A stretch of 64,000 nucleotides of DNA, taken from contig NZ_UWPE01000002.1 of NCBI RefSeq assembly GCF_900604955.1, forward strand, positions 186,001-250,000, read 5' to 3'. This stretch comes from Neoactinobaculum massilliense. Its GTDB lineage: Bacteria > Actinomycetota > Actinomycetes > Actinomycetales > Actinomycetaceae. This document shows positions 32,600 to 42,556 of the stretch, piece by piece. Positions within the stretch are counted from its first letter, which is position 1, and the number at the start of each line of letters is the position of its first letter. The notes beneath the pieces were generated by a model, which saw only the letters and a list, made by a program, of their open reading frames with translations, had not been told where the DNA came from and searched no databases. Position numbers and translations under genes: made by a program.

Positions 32600-33829
32600 T
32601 TACGCGCCGGCCACCGCCTTCAACTTGGCAGCAAACTCAGCCAGATCCTCTTGCGCGCGCGTGGTCAACGCAACAACTGCCCGCTCTTGTGACGTGGACG
32701 TATCAGAAGCGGTAGCGCCAAATGCCGCGCCGGCCACGCTTTGTTTCCCCGCGGTGGCACGCTTCCCCGCGCTCGCCTGGCCCTCCGCACCGGCCTGGCC
32801 GTTTTCGTCCGTAGGATCCGCCTCCCCTACGGACGTGAGGAATTGACGCAGGGCGCGGACGGCGTCGGAAAAGTAATGCGCAGCCTTTTTTGTTTCACCC
32901 AACTGGGCATACAAATCCCCCACCAGGCCGGTGGTGTGCGCGGCGGGGACATCCTCACCGGCCGTGCGATACGCGGCAACGGCCGCCTTCATCGGCGCCA
33001 CCGCCTCCGCTACCTGACCGCCCCGGGCCAGGGCCACCGCCTGCTGATGCCGATAGGTGCCGCGTGCTTCCTGAGATTGCGCCGTGGTGATATGCGCCGC
33101 CTCGAGCACGGACACCGCCTGCCCATAGGCCGCCGCCGCGTCCTCCCAACGCTCCCGCGCCGCTAGAGCACGTCCAATCCCAAAGTAGCAATCCGCCACA
33201 TTCTGCGGATGCGCGCCACTGCGCTGATAGATGGCGGCGGCGCGCTGGAGAGCCTCAGCGGCACCGGCGGCATCGTCCGCATCAAGCAGTGCCGCGCCAA
33301 GATTTTGATAAATCGGTGCGTAGGCACCCTCCTGGGCTCCCGGCAGACTCCGTGCCACCGCGAGCGCCCGCTTGAACTGCTGGGCGGCCGTGACCGGATC
33401 CCGCTGCGCGGCGTATGAAATACCCAGGTTGAAGTGGGCATTCGCCTCCTGCACGTGGTCGCCGAGCGCTTCATATTGGGAGAGGGCGTCCTCCATGACG
33501 GGGATCGCGAACGCGTGCCGGCCCTCGGTGGCGAGCATAAATCCGTACATCGCCGTGGCATTGGCCTTACGCGGGGTGGCCGGTTCCTTCGTGTAGGCAT
33601 CCAGCGCACGTTCAAGGAAACGCTCCGCCGGCGCCTTGCCGAGCTGGGCGCCGATCACCGCGGCCGCGTGAAGCGCCTGCGCATCCCGCACGCCCTCCAA
33701 ATCCGCACCCGCCAGTTTCTCTGCATCCGCATATGCGCGGTTTGCCTGCGTTATATTTCCGCGATCCAGCGCGTCAAAACCAAGTTTCAGCTGCGTTTCC
33801 GCCTGAGCGATTTCATCCTGAGTGGCCAC
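32600..33829 (-). CDS. Tetratricopeptide-repeat protein
   Basis: About 409 residues from the GTG start at 33829 (MATQDEIAQAETQ); an alternative start at 33886 is possible, and the RBS is poor for both. At least six TPR-like helical pairs are visible, for example ANAHFNLGISYAAQRDPVTA, PIYQNLGAALLDADDAAGAA and VADCYFGIGRALAARERWED. The last 100 residues are Ala/Gly/Thr-rich and probably disordered. No signal peptide or enzyme domain, so a cytoplasmic scaffold or regulator. It follows fba by 82 bases in the same direction and may be co-transcribed. Function unknown. Confidence 0.75.
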   Translation of the reverse strand: MATQDEIAQAETQLKLGFDALDRGNITQANRAYADAEKLAGADLEGVRDAQALHAAAVIGAQLGKAPAERFLERALDAYTKEPATPRKANATAMYGFMLATEGRHAFAIPVMEDALSQYEALGDHVQEANAHFNLGISYAAQRDPVTAAQQFKRALAVARSLPGAQEGAYAPIYQNLGAALLDADDAAGAAEALQRAAAIYQRSGAHPQNVADCYFGIGRALAARERWEDAAAAYGQAVSVLEAAHITTAQSQEARGTYRHQQAVALARGGQVAEAVAPMKAAVAAYRTAGEDVPAAHTTGLVGDLYAQLGETKKAAHYFSDAVRALRQFLTSVGEADPTDENGQAGAEGQASAGKRATAGKQSVAGAAFGATASDTSTSQERAVVALTTRAQEDLAEFAAKLKAVAGA

Positions 33830-33911
33830 CTGCCCTACTGTACCGGGTTGGTGCCGGCCTTCCGGAAACCGGGGACAGCCTTCCACACTCTGGAGGCTGC
33901 CCCAGCCGCCC

Positions 33912-34934
33912 CTACTTCATGCGGTGCCCGGCGGACCCAAGCTCCTGGGTGGCCTCAACAACACGAGCAGCCATGCCGGCCTCTGCGGCCTTCCCCCACG
34001 AACGCGGATCATATTGCTTCTTGATGCCCACCTCGCCGTCGACCTTGAGCACGCCCGAATAGTGCGTAAACATCCAGTCCGCGACAGGCCGGGTGAACGC
34101 GTACTGGGTGTCCGTGTCCACGTTCATCTTGACCACACCATTCTTCACGGCCGTGGCGATTTCTTCCGGGGAGGAGCCGGAGCCACCGTGGAACACCAGG
34201 TCAAACGGATGATCCTTACCGTACTTCTTACCCACTACCTCCTGGATTTCGCCAAGCAGCTCCGGGCGCAGCTTGACGTGACCCGGCTTGTACACGCCGT
34301 GCACATTGCCGAACGTGAACGCTGCCGTATAGCGGCCCTTCTCACCAAGGCCCAGCGCCTCAACCGTCTGGAGCGCATCCTCCGGCGTGGAGTAGAGCTT
34401 GTGGTTGATTTCGTTGGACTCGCCGTCCTCTTCACCACCCACAACACCAATTTCCACCTCAAGGATGGTGCCTGCCTTCTGGGAAAGTGCCAGCAGTTCC
34501 TGCGCAATCTCCAGATTCTCCTTGAGCGGCACCGCCGAACCATCCCACATGTGGGACTGGAAATAGGTTTCCTCGCCGCGCGCACGCTGTTCAGCCTCAA
34601 GTTCAAGCAGGGGGCGCACCCAGCTGTCCACATTCTGCTTGGCGCAGTGATCCGTGTGCAGCGCCACCGTCACGTTATAGTTCTTGGCGACCTCACGCAC
34701 ATACTGCGCCAGCGCCACAGAGCCAGACACACGATTCTTTACCGAAGGACCGGACAGATATTCAGCCCCACCCACGGATACCTGAAGAATGCCGTCAGAT
34801 TCCGCCTCCGCAAATCCACGCAGCGCCGCGTTCACGGTTTGAGAGGACGTCACATTGATGGCCGGGTACGCAAAACCTTCGCTCTTCGCGCGGTCAAGCA
34901 TGGCATCGTACTGTTCACGGGTTGCAATAGCCAC
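33912..34934 (-). CDS. fbaA: Class II fructose-bisphosphate aldolase
   Basis: 340 residues, class IIA. Zinc and catalytic residues are present: ALHTDHCAK (Asp/His), EVEIGVVGGEEDG, FGNVHGVYKPG and FHGGSGSSPEEI. Cleaves fructose-1,6-bisphosphate to DHAP and glyceraldehyde-3-phosphate in glycolysis. Start is GTG with RBS AAAGGAG seven bases upstream. Confidence 0.97.
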   Translation of the reverse strand: MAIATREQYDAMLDRAKSEGFAYPAINVTSSQTVNAALRGFAEAESDGILQVSVGGAEYLSGPSVKNRVSGSVALAQYVREVAKNYNVTVALHTDHCAKQNVDSWVRPLLELEAEQRARGEETYFQSHMWDGSAVPLKENLEIAQELLALSQKAGTILEVEIGVVGGEEDGESNEINHKLYSTPEDALQTVEALGLGEKGRYTAAFTFGNVHGVYKPGHVKLRPELLGEIQEVVGKKYGKDHPFDLVFHGGSGSSPEEIATAVKNGVVKMNVDTDTQYAFTRPVADWMFTHYSGVLKVDGEVGIKKQYDPRSWGKAAEAGMAARVVEATQELGSAGHRMK

Positions 34935-35372
34935 TGAAATCTCCTTTGATTCTGCGACGCCAGCCGAGGCATCGCCTCGACAACGCCCGACGTCCTCATT
35001 CTACTGAGAGAAAAACAGCACTAGCCTAGTCGAATTCCCGTATCGCTCCTAGAGGTTGCACAGATGCCTACTCAGCATATGATCTGACGACGCCGATACG
35101 CGCGGCCCTGAGTCCCATCGCGGTTCGGGGTGGCGTGGTATTCGCAATAGGATTGACATTCCTTGCGGGTGACCTATCACATAGTTCGCGCGCCGCGTCG
35201 AACAGAGCCGTGATCCTCCGCGGGACACACCGGCAGATTCCTCCTGCGCCCCAGGAAGCGCGGTCACGCAGGCGGGGCTGAGGCTGCGCCGTGAAGTAGA
35301 GGCATTGAGGGGCACTATGGGCCAGGCGCCGGGCGTCTCATTCATGTCGGAGCCCGCGGATACGATGGCCCC
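34935..35372. other. Intergenic region between divergent fba and Sir2 genes
   Basis: 438 bases, must contain both promoters. TTGACA (35153-35158) with TATCAC 16 bases on is a possible + strand promoter 190 bases upstream of the deacylase gene. No RNA gene or coding frame seen. Confidence 0.5.
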
Positions 35373-36209
35373 ATGGACAACGAGGTATCGGCCGAGGCGC
35401 GTTCACTCGCCACCCTGATGGCCGGAAAGAAAACAGTAGTGATCTCTGGCGCCGGACTCTCCACCGGTTCAGGGCTGCCCGACTATCGCGGTACGGGCAC
35501 CACGCAGGAGCCATCCGTAGAGTATGACGATTTCGCGCGCGATCCGGTGTGGCAGCGCTGGGTGTGGCAGCGCAATCAGGAAACCTGGCACGCGGTAGAT
35601 GCCCTCTCCCCCAACCCGGGGCACCTGGCCATCGCCCGCATGGAGAAGGCCGAGCTCCTCACCGGTATCGCCACGCAGAACGTGGACAATCTGCATCAGA
35701 AGGCCGGCTCGGAAAAAGTTGCCGAATTGCACGGCTCCGTAGCGCGGGTAGATTGCACCCAATGTGGCGCCCACTTTGACCGGCGGGAAGTGGACGGTTG
35801 GTTGGAGAAGCTCAACCCGAATCTGCCGGAGGATCCCGATCCGCAGCATGTGGCCATTCTGGCGAATCGGGATCGAAAGGCAGCGGAACACTCTACGTTC
35901 AAGGTTGCCCCCTGCCCGCGGTGCGGGGGCCTCATCAAACCTTCGGTGGTGTTCTTCGGCGAGTCGCTTCCCCAAACCGCCATGCGCAGCGCCTTCCAGT
36001 GGGCGGATGCGGCGGACGTGGCTCTGGTGGTGGGCTCGTCCCTGTATGTGTCCACGGGCATGTGGGTGTTCGCCGAGGCACTCGAGCACGGCGCCACGGG
36101 CGTGATCCTCAATATGGGCCCCACCCAGGGTGATCGGTACGCGGATCTCCGCATTAACGCAGATGCCAGCGAAGTACTCAGCCAGGTGGCGGATCTTCTG
36201 GGAGTGTAG
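35373..36209 (+). CDS. Sir2-family NAD-dependent protein deacylase
   Basis: 278 residues. NAD-binding GAGLSTGSGLPDYRG, TQNVDNLHQKAG, catalytic His in ELHGS, zinc finger made of CTQCG and CPRCGG, and FGESLP and GSSLYV. Removes acyl groups from lysines using NAD. The sequence around the NAD site (GTGTTQEPSVEYDDF) is of the bacterial class that resembles SIRT4-like enzymes. No RBS of note; the ATG at 35373 gives the usual N-terminus. Confidence 0.92.
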   Translation: MDNEVSAEARSLATLMAGKKTVVISGAGLSTGSGLPDYRGTGTTQEPSVEYDDFARDPVWQRWVWQRNQETWHAVDALSPNPGHLAIARMEKAELLTGIATQNVDNLHQKAGSEKVAELHGSVARVDCTQCGAHFDRREVDGWLEKLNPNLPEDPDPQHVAILANRDRKAAEHSTFKVAPCPRCGGLIKPSVVFFGESLPQTAMRSAFQWADAADVALVVGSSLYVSTGMWVFAEALEHGATGVILNMGPTQGDRYADLRINADASEVLSQVADLLGV

Positions 36210-36348
36210 GGAGCGCTCCCTCACGGCCCCGTGGAACATCCCGGGTGCAGGGACGGTTTCACGCACGTAGGCGCCGCCGCCATGACATCGCCGCTTCGTT
36301 CTCCAGAGTGACGTGTACCGGTACTAGTACGCGCCCACAACGACGTCG

Positions 36349-37686
36349 TCAGAGATGCTGGCGCGCCCACGCATACATGGCAATCGCAGCGGCCGCGGCC
36401 ACGTTGAGCGAGCGCGTGGAGCCGTATTGCGTGATCTCGACGGCGCTATCGCACGCGGCCAGCAATTCCGCCGAAATACCGGACTGCTCCTGCCCGAACA
36501 CGAGCACGCAGCGTTCGGGCAGCGCGGTGTGCTCTATAGCCGTGGCGCCCTCCTGATTGTCGATGGCCACCAGCGTGTATCCCGCCGCATCAGCCCAGGC
36601 ACGCAGGCCTTCCGCATCGGGATGATGAAGCATATCCAGGTAGCGATCCGTCACCAGCGCCCCGCGGCGATTCCACTTGTGCCGCCCCACAATGTGCACA
36701 CCGCCCGCGTTGAACGCGTTCGCTGTCCGCACAATCGAGCCGATATTGAGGTCATGCGTGAGGTTCTCGATGGCTACGTGGAGCGGAGCACGGCGCGAGG
36801 CCAGGTCCGCGCGAATGGCATCCACCGTCCAGTATCGATATGCGTCGACGACGTTACGGTGGTCCCCCTCCGCCAGCAGACGCTGATCCCACCGGCTGCC
36901 GTCCGGCAGAGGCGCGTCCGGGTACTCCTCCGCCCACGGCCCCACCCCGGCCGTTGGTTGCTCTGCGTAGGGCGAATGGCCGGGCGTGGCCCGCGCGGTA
37001 CCCGGAGCAATGGGGCGGAGCTGGGGCGCCTCGCGCAGCGCGAGTGTGCGCGTCGCCAGCGCCGCAACCCGCGGTAATGCGCCGGAGCGGTCCACATAGC
37101 TATGGCCGTGGGCACCATCGTCGGCAAGCGCGGCAAAAGCCACCACGGTGCCGCCCGCTCCCTCCACCCAGGCACGCAGCGGTGTATAGGCCTCCCTGCT
37201 GGCCACATCCGCGAGCACCACAAAGGCATGGCCGGCCGCCAGATCGGTGTCCGAATCCGGGGTGAGCACCAGCAGTGGTGCGGGATTCTTCGGCGCTACG
37301 CCAGCCCCCGGGAGCGCTTCTCTAGCGCCCGCGGCGCCCGCCGGGCCTGCCGTACCTGCCGGGCTGCCCACACCGGCCGGGCCCACCGCAGAGGCTAGGC
37401 CCACCGCGCCCGCCGCGCTGGTCGCACCCATCAGACCTGCCGGGCTGGCCACACCCGCCGCGCTCACCGCACCGGCCACCGCGAGCCCGAGGGCCGGGTC
37501 CGCGCACACCAGGGCGGTGAAGTCACGGCCGGGCCGGACATTCGCGGCGTCCAGCAGGCCAAGGATCGCGACACCGGACAGCGGGCCACCCTCCGCGTCC
37601 AGGAGTACCTGCGCCAGGTCCGGGCCGCCCGCCCGACGTACACCCAGCCGGCAGGCCACTTCAGCAAGCTGTGCAAAATCCGCCAT
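36349..37686 (-). CDS. TrmH/SpoU family RNA methyltransferase with N-terminal extension
   Basis: 445 residues. The C-terminal half (about 280-445) is a SPOUT methyltransferase with the three motifs NIGSIVRTANAF, VLVFGQEQSGIS and ITQYGSTRSLNVAAAAAIAM; it transfers a methyl group from SAM to a ribose 2'-OH of tRNA or rRNA. The N-terminal half is unlike known TrmH proteins and contains a collagen-like Gly/Ala/Pro stretch at about 78-125 (repeats of xGxAGxAG). The start ATG overlaps the stop of the upstream SDR gene (TAATG), so the two are translationally coupled. RNA target not known. Confidence 0.85.
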   Translation of the reverse strand: MADFAQLAEVACRLGVRRAGGPDLAQVLLDAEGGPLSGVAILGLLDAANVRPGRDFTALVCADPALGLAVAGAVSAAGVASPAGLMGATSAAGAVGLASAVGPAGVGSPAGTAGPAGAAGAREALPGAGVAPKNPAPLLVLTPDSDTDLAAGHAFVVLADVASREAYTPLRAWVEGAGGTVVAFAALADDGAHGHSYVDRSGALPRVAALATRTLALREAPQLRPIAPGTARATPGHSPYAEQPTAGVGPWAEEYPDAPLPDGSRWDQRLLAEGDHRNVVDAYRYWTVDAIRADLASRRAPLHVAIENLTHDLNIGSIVRTANAFNAGGVHIVGRHKWNRRGALVTDRYLDMLHHPDAEGLRAWADAAGYTLVAIDNQEGATAIEHTALPERCVLVFGQEQSGISAELLAACDSAVEITQYGSTRSLNVAAAAAIAMYAWARQHL

Positions 37687-38489
37687 TATGCGCCCTTAAT
37701 GCCGGCGGTTTCCGGCGAAACAATGCTGCGCCCGGACAACCCCGGACCCGTCACCTTTCGCACCAGCCAGCGCGGCGCCCACTTCAGCGCGACGGCAGCC
37801 GCCCGGTATAGCGGGCTGGGAATCACTAGCACGCGGTGATGCCGGCAGGCATCGATAGCCGCATTCGCAACCGTGACGGGTGAATCAATTTCGAAGGACG
37901 GCCACTGGGAGGAATCCACGCCGGAACGAGCGTGGAACTCCGTACGGGTCAGGCCGGGCAGCACCGCGGTGACGCTCACGCCCGTACCGGCCAATTCCGC
38001 GGCCAATCCTTCAGTAAATGTTTTTACCCAGGCCTTGTGCGCCGAATAGGGACCCTGCGCGGTGAGGGCGGTCATTGAGGCAACATTAATAATCCCGCCG
38101 TAGCCGCGCGCTTTCATGACGGGTGCAGCCGCATGGCACAGCACCATGACGGCCCGCACCATAACGTTGAGTGCCTCCTCGTCGCGTTTCAATGAGCCAC
38201 CTACGAACTCCTGACCCAGGCCGAATCCGGCATTATTGACCAGCAGGCCGATTGGCCGCGTAGTAGAGCGAAGGCGTTCGGCCACGCGCGCGGTGGCATC
38301 CGCATCAGATAGGTCCGCCACCAGCACCTCCACCTGTACTCCAGCCACCTGTCGGATTTGCTCGGCTAGTTTCTCCAGCCGCTCGCGCCCGCGAGCCACC
38401 AGCACGAGGTCATTACGTTCCGCGGCCAGCTGCCAGGCAAACTCCTTGCCGATCCCCGAACTGGCCCCGGTAATCAGTGCACTTCCCAT
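37686..38489 (-). CDS. Short-chain dehydrogenase/reductase
   Basis: 267 residues, classical SDR. Cofactor motif GASSGIGKE at the N-terminus, NNAG, active-site Ser in INVASMTAL, and YSAHK with the catalytic Tyr and Lys. Arg at VARGRER suggests NADP(H). Acts on an unknown carbonyl or alcohol. Coupled by a one-base overlap to the downstream methyltransferase gene, without an obvious functional link. Confidence 0.9.
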   Translation of the reverse strand: MGSALITGASSGIGKEFAWQLAAERNDLVLVARGRERLEKLAEQIRQVAGVQVEVLVADLSDADATARVAERLRSTTRPIGLLVNNAGFGLGQEFVGGSLKRDEEALNVMVRAVMVLCHAAAPVMKARGYGGIINVASMTALTAQGPYSAHKAWVKTFTEGLAAELAGTGVSVTAVLPGLTRTEFHARSGVDSSQWPSFEIDSPVTVANAAIDACRHHRVLVIPSPLYRAAAVALKWAPRWLVRKVTGPGLSGRSIVSPETAGIKGA

Positions 38490-38726
38490 GGGATGAGCCT
38501 ACCTGCCCTATCTTCTGTCCTACGCCCCGGTTTCTGGCGCCCGGTTCGACGACGCCGTTTGCGTACCGCCCGAACCGCATGCCCACCGCATCCGGCCCGC
38601 GCTGCGCCCGCGATCGGCCGCCCGGCCACCCGCCGGCCAGGCTCGGCTCCGCACCATCCCATCCCAACCACGCCCAGCCAAGCGCATCCCAGCCCACCCA
38701 CCAACCGCCCGCGCTAGGCTGACTCC

Positions 38727-39548
38727 ATGCGCATTGCCACGTGGAATATCAATTCTGTTCGCACCCGGTTTGAGCGCGCGCTCGGTGTGCTGAAGCGCTG
38801 GGACCTGGACGTGCTGCTGCTGCAGGAAACCAAGTGCAAGCCGGAGCAGTTCCCGCGCGAGCCGTTCGAGCAGGCCGGCTACCAGGTGGAGGCGATCGGC
38901 CTGGACCAGTGGAACGGGGTGGCCGTGATATCCCGCGTGGGCATCACGGACGTGGCCACGCAATTCCCCGGACAGCCGGCTTTCGCGAAACTGGGTGCGG
39001 ATGGCGCCCCGGTAAAAACGCCGGTGGTGGAGGCGCGGGCGCTGGGCGCAACGGTGGGCACCACGCGCGTGTGGAGCCTGTACGTGCCGAATGGCCGAGC
39101 GGTTACTGACCCGCACTACCGCTACAAGCTTGATTTCCTGAATGCACTGCAGCGTAGTACCGCCGCAGCACTGGCTGAGGCTCCGGAGCAGCGTCTTCTC
39201 CTCGCCGGAGATTGGAACGTGGCGCCGCGCGATGAGGACGTGTGGGACCCCGCCTATTTCCGCGATAACGCGGGCGGCCTCTACATCACGGACGCCGAGC
39301 GGGAGCACTTCGCCGCTTTCTCGGCGGCCGGAATGCGCGAGGTAACGCGTGATGCCGACGGCGCCGCCTACACGTTCTGGGACTACCAGAAGCTCCGCTT
39401 CCCGCGAAATGAAGGCATGCGGATCGATTTCGGGTGGGCGTCCCCGCACTTGGCGGACGCGCTGCTCGCCGCGCACATCGACCGCGACGAGCGGAAGGGT
39501 AAGAAGCCGTCCGACCACGTGCCGGTCATCATGGAGTTCGCAGAGTAA
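38727..39548 (+). CDS. xth: Exodeoxyribonuclease III
   Basis: 273 residues of the AP endonuclease/exonuclease family. MRIATWNINSVRTR, LLLQETKCKPEQFP with the metal-binding Glu, YVPNGRA, AGDWNVAPRDEDVWDP and the C-terminal SDHVPVIMEF with catalytic Asp-His are all in place. Cuts abasic sites in base excision repair. Confidence 0.96.
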   Translation: MRIATWNINSVRTRFERALGVLKRWDLDVLLLQETKCKPEQFPREPFEQAGYQVEAIGLDQWNGVAVISRVGITDVATQFPGQPAFAKLGADGAPVKTPVVEARALGATVGTTRVWSLYVPNGRAVTDPHYRYKLDFLNALQRSTAAALAEAPEQRLLLAGDWNVAPRDEDVWDPAYFRDNAGGLYITDAEREHFAAFSAAGMREVTRDADGAAYTFWDYQKLRFPRNEGMRIDFGWASPHLADALLAAHIDRDERKGKKPSDHVPVIMEFAE

Positions 39549-39663
39549 CGAACAGGACTGGGCACGCAGCCCTCGCTACCCGCGAATTACCCTCGCCGCC
39601 CGTGGATTATTGCCGGCATCGCCTTTAGCGGAGGACCGGGCAGGCGGCTACCGAAGCAGCCGC

Positions 39664-40437
39664 CTACAGCATCTCGACAATGTCCGCGATGCCGCCGTGA
39701 ATGTAGTCCGGGCGGAACGGGAAACTAATAATGTCCTCGCGCTGCGTGTTGCCGGAGAGCACCAGGTGGGTTTGGAGGCCCGCCTCCATGCCGGCCTGAA
39801 TGTCCGTATCCATCGTGTCACCGATGAGCGCCGCGGATTCCGAATGCGCATCGAGCAGGTTGAGTCCCTTGCGAAGCATGACCGGGTTCGGCTTGCCCAC
39901 GTAGTACGGCTGCTTGCCGGTGGCCGCGGTAATCATGGCCGCCACGGCGCCGGTGGCAGGAATGGGCCCCTGCTGCGAGGGGCCGATGAGGTCCCGGTTG
40001 GTGGCGATGAATCGCGCACCCTTATCAATAAGGCGAATAGCGGTGGTCAGGGCGTCGATCGAGTAGGTGCGCGTTTCGCCCAGCACCACCACGTCCGGCT
40101 TGTCGCTGGTCATCACGAATCCCGTGTTATACAGCGACGTGGTGAGGCCCGCCTCGCCCACCACAAACGCCCGCTTCGAGGGCACCTGCTCCGCGAGGAA
40201 TTCCGCGGTTGCGGACGCGGATGTCCAAATGTGGTCCTCCGGCACGTCCAGTCCCGACGCCGCCAGCCGCGCCGAGAGGTCCCTGCGCGTAAAGATTGAG
40301 TTGTTGGTGAGCACAAGGTAGGGGTAGCCCTTCTGCTTCAGCGTGTCCAGGAACTCCTTCGCGCCGGGGAGCGCCCGGTTCTCATGCACCAGCACGCCGT
40401 CCATATCGGTAAGCCAGGTTTTAATTTCACGCGTCAT
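39664..40437 (-). CDS. HAD-superfamily class IIA phosphatase (NagD-like)
   Basis: 257 residues. Motif I DMDGVLVHE with nucleophile Asp, motif II TNNS, C2-type cap (70-180), GKPNP with the lysine, and IGDTMDTDIQAG. Cytosolic hydrolase of nucleotides or sugar phosphates; substrate uncertain. RBS not striking. Convergent with xth. Confidence 0.92.
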   Translation of the reverse strand: MTREIKTWLTDMDGVLVHENRALPGAKEFLDTLKQKGYPYLVLTNNSIFTRRDLSARLAASGLDVPEDHIWTSASATAEFLAEQVPSKRAFVVGEAGLTTSLYNTGFVMTSDKPDVVVLGETRTYSIDALTTAIRLIDKGARFIATNRDLIGPSQQGPIPATGAVAAMITAATGKQPYYVGKPNPVMLRKGLNLLDAHSESAALIGDTMDTDIQAGMEAGLQTHLVLSGNTQREDIISFPFRPDYIHGGIADIVEML

Positions 40438-40835
40438 GCCTCTAGGTTACGTTCTTGCTGACGCCACGTGAAATTCCGACGACGCCGTTCACCGCGAGCT
40501 TCCAATCACCGCGAGCTTCCAAGTTACGTAGTGAGGTGTTTGTGAAGGGCGCGTAGCCGGTATGAACTCGCACCTCCGCGGCTCTCCCCGCAGGGAAACC
40601 GGGCCACCGGACGAACGTTGCACGGAGCGGCCGGTGATCGAGCACAAGACCTCCACCACAAATTCCGCACTGCCTCTCTCCAACCCGATCAGATGCGAGT
40701 GGACTATCAGGTAAACCCGGCGGGGGGGAGAATCACATGACAAGCGCTGCACGCAGCCTGCCCGTAACTCACCCCACCACCGCGGACGGGACGGGCGGAA
40801 CACGGCGTCGTCGTGCGTACGAATAGACTGAGGCC
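40438..40835. other. Intergenic region between divergent NagD-like and beta-lactamase-fold genes
   Basis: 398 bases. CACCGCGAGCTTCCAA occurs twice in tandem (about 40490 and 40506). ACGACGCC at 40480 and GTCGTCG at 40806 belong to the recurrent motif reported in the findings. No gene seen. Confidence 0.5.
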
Positions 40836-41636
40836 ATGACTGCGCCGTTACCCTCCGATACCCTGACTTTCCCGCACGCCTACGCCGTCATTGCGCCCGA
40901 GGGCGAGCGGTTTGCCTACGGCGATGTGCACCGCGAATTTTCGCTCGCCTCCGTCACGAAGTCGATTTTTGCGTGGGCGTTGCTGGTGGCCGTGGAGCGC
41001 GGTGAGGCGGACCTGGACGACGCCGTCGGGCCGGCGGGCTCCACGGTAGAGCACCTGCTCGCGCATGCCTCCGGCCTGGCCGAGAATGACGGCACCGTGC
41101 GCACCGGCGTGGCCACGAAGCGGATTTATTCGAATTTTGGCTACGAAGAACTGGGCCGCTACCTAGCGGCTCGGACGGGCGTGTCCGTACGCGACTACGT
41201 GCAGAAGGCTGTGTTTGGGCCGCTGGGAATGGATGAATCCGTGGTACCGGCCAGCCCAGCTCATTCGGGCATTTCAACGGTGGCGGACCTGGAAAAGTTC
41301 GCCGGCGAATTGCTCCGGCCACGACTGCTGAGCACCGGAATGGTGGCGCAGGCGCGGGCCGTGCACTTCCCCGGCTTGGCGGGCATTCTTCCCGGCTACG
41401 GCCACCAGAAGCAGAATGACTGGGGGCTGGGCCTGGAGATTCGCGATCATAAGCAACCGCACTGGACCGGCGCCGCGTTCTCGCCACGTACCTTTGGCCA
41501 CTTTGGGCAGTCCGGCTCGTTCGTGTGGGTGGACCCGGAGGCCGATCGCGCCGGCGTGTTCCTGGGTGCCGAACCGTTCGGCCCCGCGCAGAAGGCCGTG
41601 TGGCCGGCGCTCACGGACGAAATGCGTGCTATTTAG
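40836..41636 (+). CDS. Serine hydrolase of the beta-lactamase/PBP4 family
   Basis: 266 residues. SxxK motif SVTK, YSN motif in RIYSNFGYEELG, and a third motif HFGQSG in place of KTG, as in esterase- and DD-peptidase-like members of class C. No signal peptide, so the enzyme appears cytoplasmic, which favours an esterase or amidase over a true beta-lactamase. Some 80 residues shorter than secreted class C enzymes. Stands alone between divergent and convergent genes. Confidence 0.85.
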   Translation: MTAPLPSDTLTFPHAYAVIAPEGERFAYGDVHREFSLASVTKSIFAWALLVAVERGEADLDDAVGPAGSTVEHLLAHASGLAENDGTVRTGVATKRIYSNFGYEELGRYLAARTGVSVRDYVQKAVFGPLGMDESVVPASPAHSGISTVADLEKFAGELLRPRLLSTGMVAQARAVHFPGLAGILPGYGHQKQNDWGLGLEIRDHKQPHWTGAAFSPRTFGHFGQSGSFVWVDPEADRAGVFLGAEPFGPAQKAVWPALTDEMRAI

Positions 41637-41725
41637 GCGGCGCGGCACACAGTTACAGCGAAGTGTGCGGCGTTGCTGCGCGAGCGGGTTCCAGCTCAAG
41701 GCAACGGCAAAAGGAGAACTACTCG

Positions 41726-42556
41726 CTACGCGAACGGGTTCCAGAAGCGGCCGCCGTTCACCCGCAGCATCACGATGGCCACCACCACAGCGCCCACCAT
41801 CAGCAGCACGACGGCCACATCCGCCGGCCGAATACGTCGCGCGGAGAACCAGGTGCGTTTGCGCCCGCGCCCAAAGCCGCGTAGTTCCATGGCCGCGGCG
41901 ATTGTCTCGATCCGGTCCAGTGTGCCGAGCAGCAGCGGCATTAGCATGCTGGTGGCATTCTTGACGCGCGTCCACAGCCCCACCCGGCGCGAAATATCAA
42001 TGCCGCGTGCCTGCTGGGCGAGCGATACGGTGTGGAAGTCCCGCTGTACATCAGGGATAAAACGCAGCGCCAGAGCCACCGCATAGGCCGCCTTATAGGG
42101 GACGCCCACGCTGTTGAGCGAGGCGGCAAACTCCGAGGGCGGCGTGGTTCCCACGAACACCAGCACCGCCGGTAACACGGCAAAATATTTGAGGGTCACC
42201 AGCCCCTGATAAAACAGCTGCTCCTGGCTGAGATCCCACCGGCCGGGCCCGTTGATGAGCACATGAGTGGTACCGAACAGGTCCGTACCGTACGCGGGCG
42301 CAAACAGGAAAATGAACAGATTGTTGAGCACCATGAACACGAGGATGAGCGTGAGCACCACCTTCATGTCCCGGAAGCGAAGCCGCGCCGCCACCCACAG
42401 CGCAATGTTGAGAACGGCCAGGCCAAGGAGCACGCGGGCGTCGAACGTGATGGCAGCAGCCACAATGAGCCCCACGGATAAAATCAGCTTCGAGGTACCC
42501 GTCAGCCGATGAATCGGGCTGCGCCGGTCAATATATCCAAGAATCGGATTAGCCAC
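41726..42556 (-). CDS. ecfT: Energy-coupling factor transporter transmembrane protein EcfT
   Basis: 276 residues with five or six membrane helices and the two coupling helices marked by AQQARGIDI and AMELRGFG (Ala-Arg-Gly type motifs that contact the ATPases). Start GTG at 42556, inside the last codons of ecfA, with AAGGAGG nine bases upstream; the frame opens earlier without support. Forms the shared membrane part of an ECF importer with the fused ATPase upstream and the S component encoded before it. Confidence 0.93.
   Translation of the reverse strand: MANPILGYIDRRSPIHRLTGTSKLILSVGLIVAAAITFDARVLLGLAVLNIALWVAARLRFRDMKVVLTLILVFMVLNNLFIFLFAPAYGTDLFGTTHVLINGPGRWDLSQEQLFYQGLVTLKYFAVLPAVLVFVGTTPPSEFAASLNSVGVPYKAAYAVALALRFIPDVQRDFHTVSLAQQARGIDISRRVGLWTRVKNATSMLMPLLLGTLDRIETIAAAMELRGFGRGRKRTWFSARRIRPADVAVVLLMVGAVVVAIVMLRVNGGRFWNPFA

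Noticed and set aside
40836-41636. Calling the serine hydrolase a beta-lactamase resistance gene
   Set aside because: No signal peptide and HFGQSG in place of KTG; esterase or peptidase roles are at least as likely.
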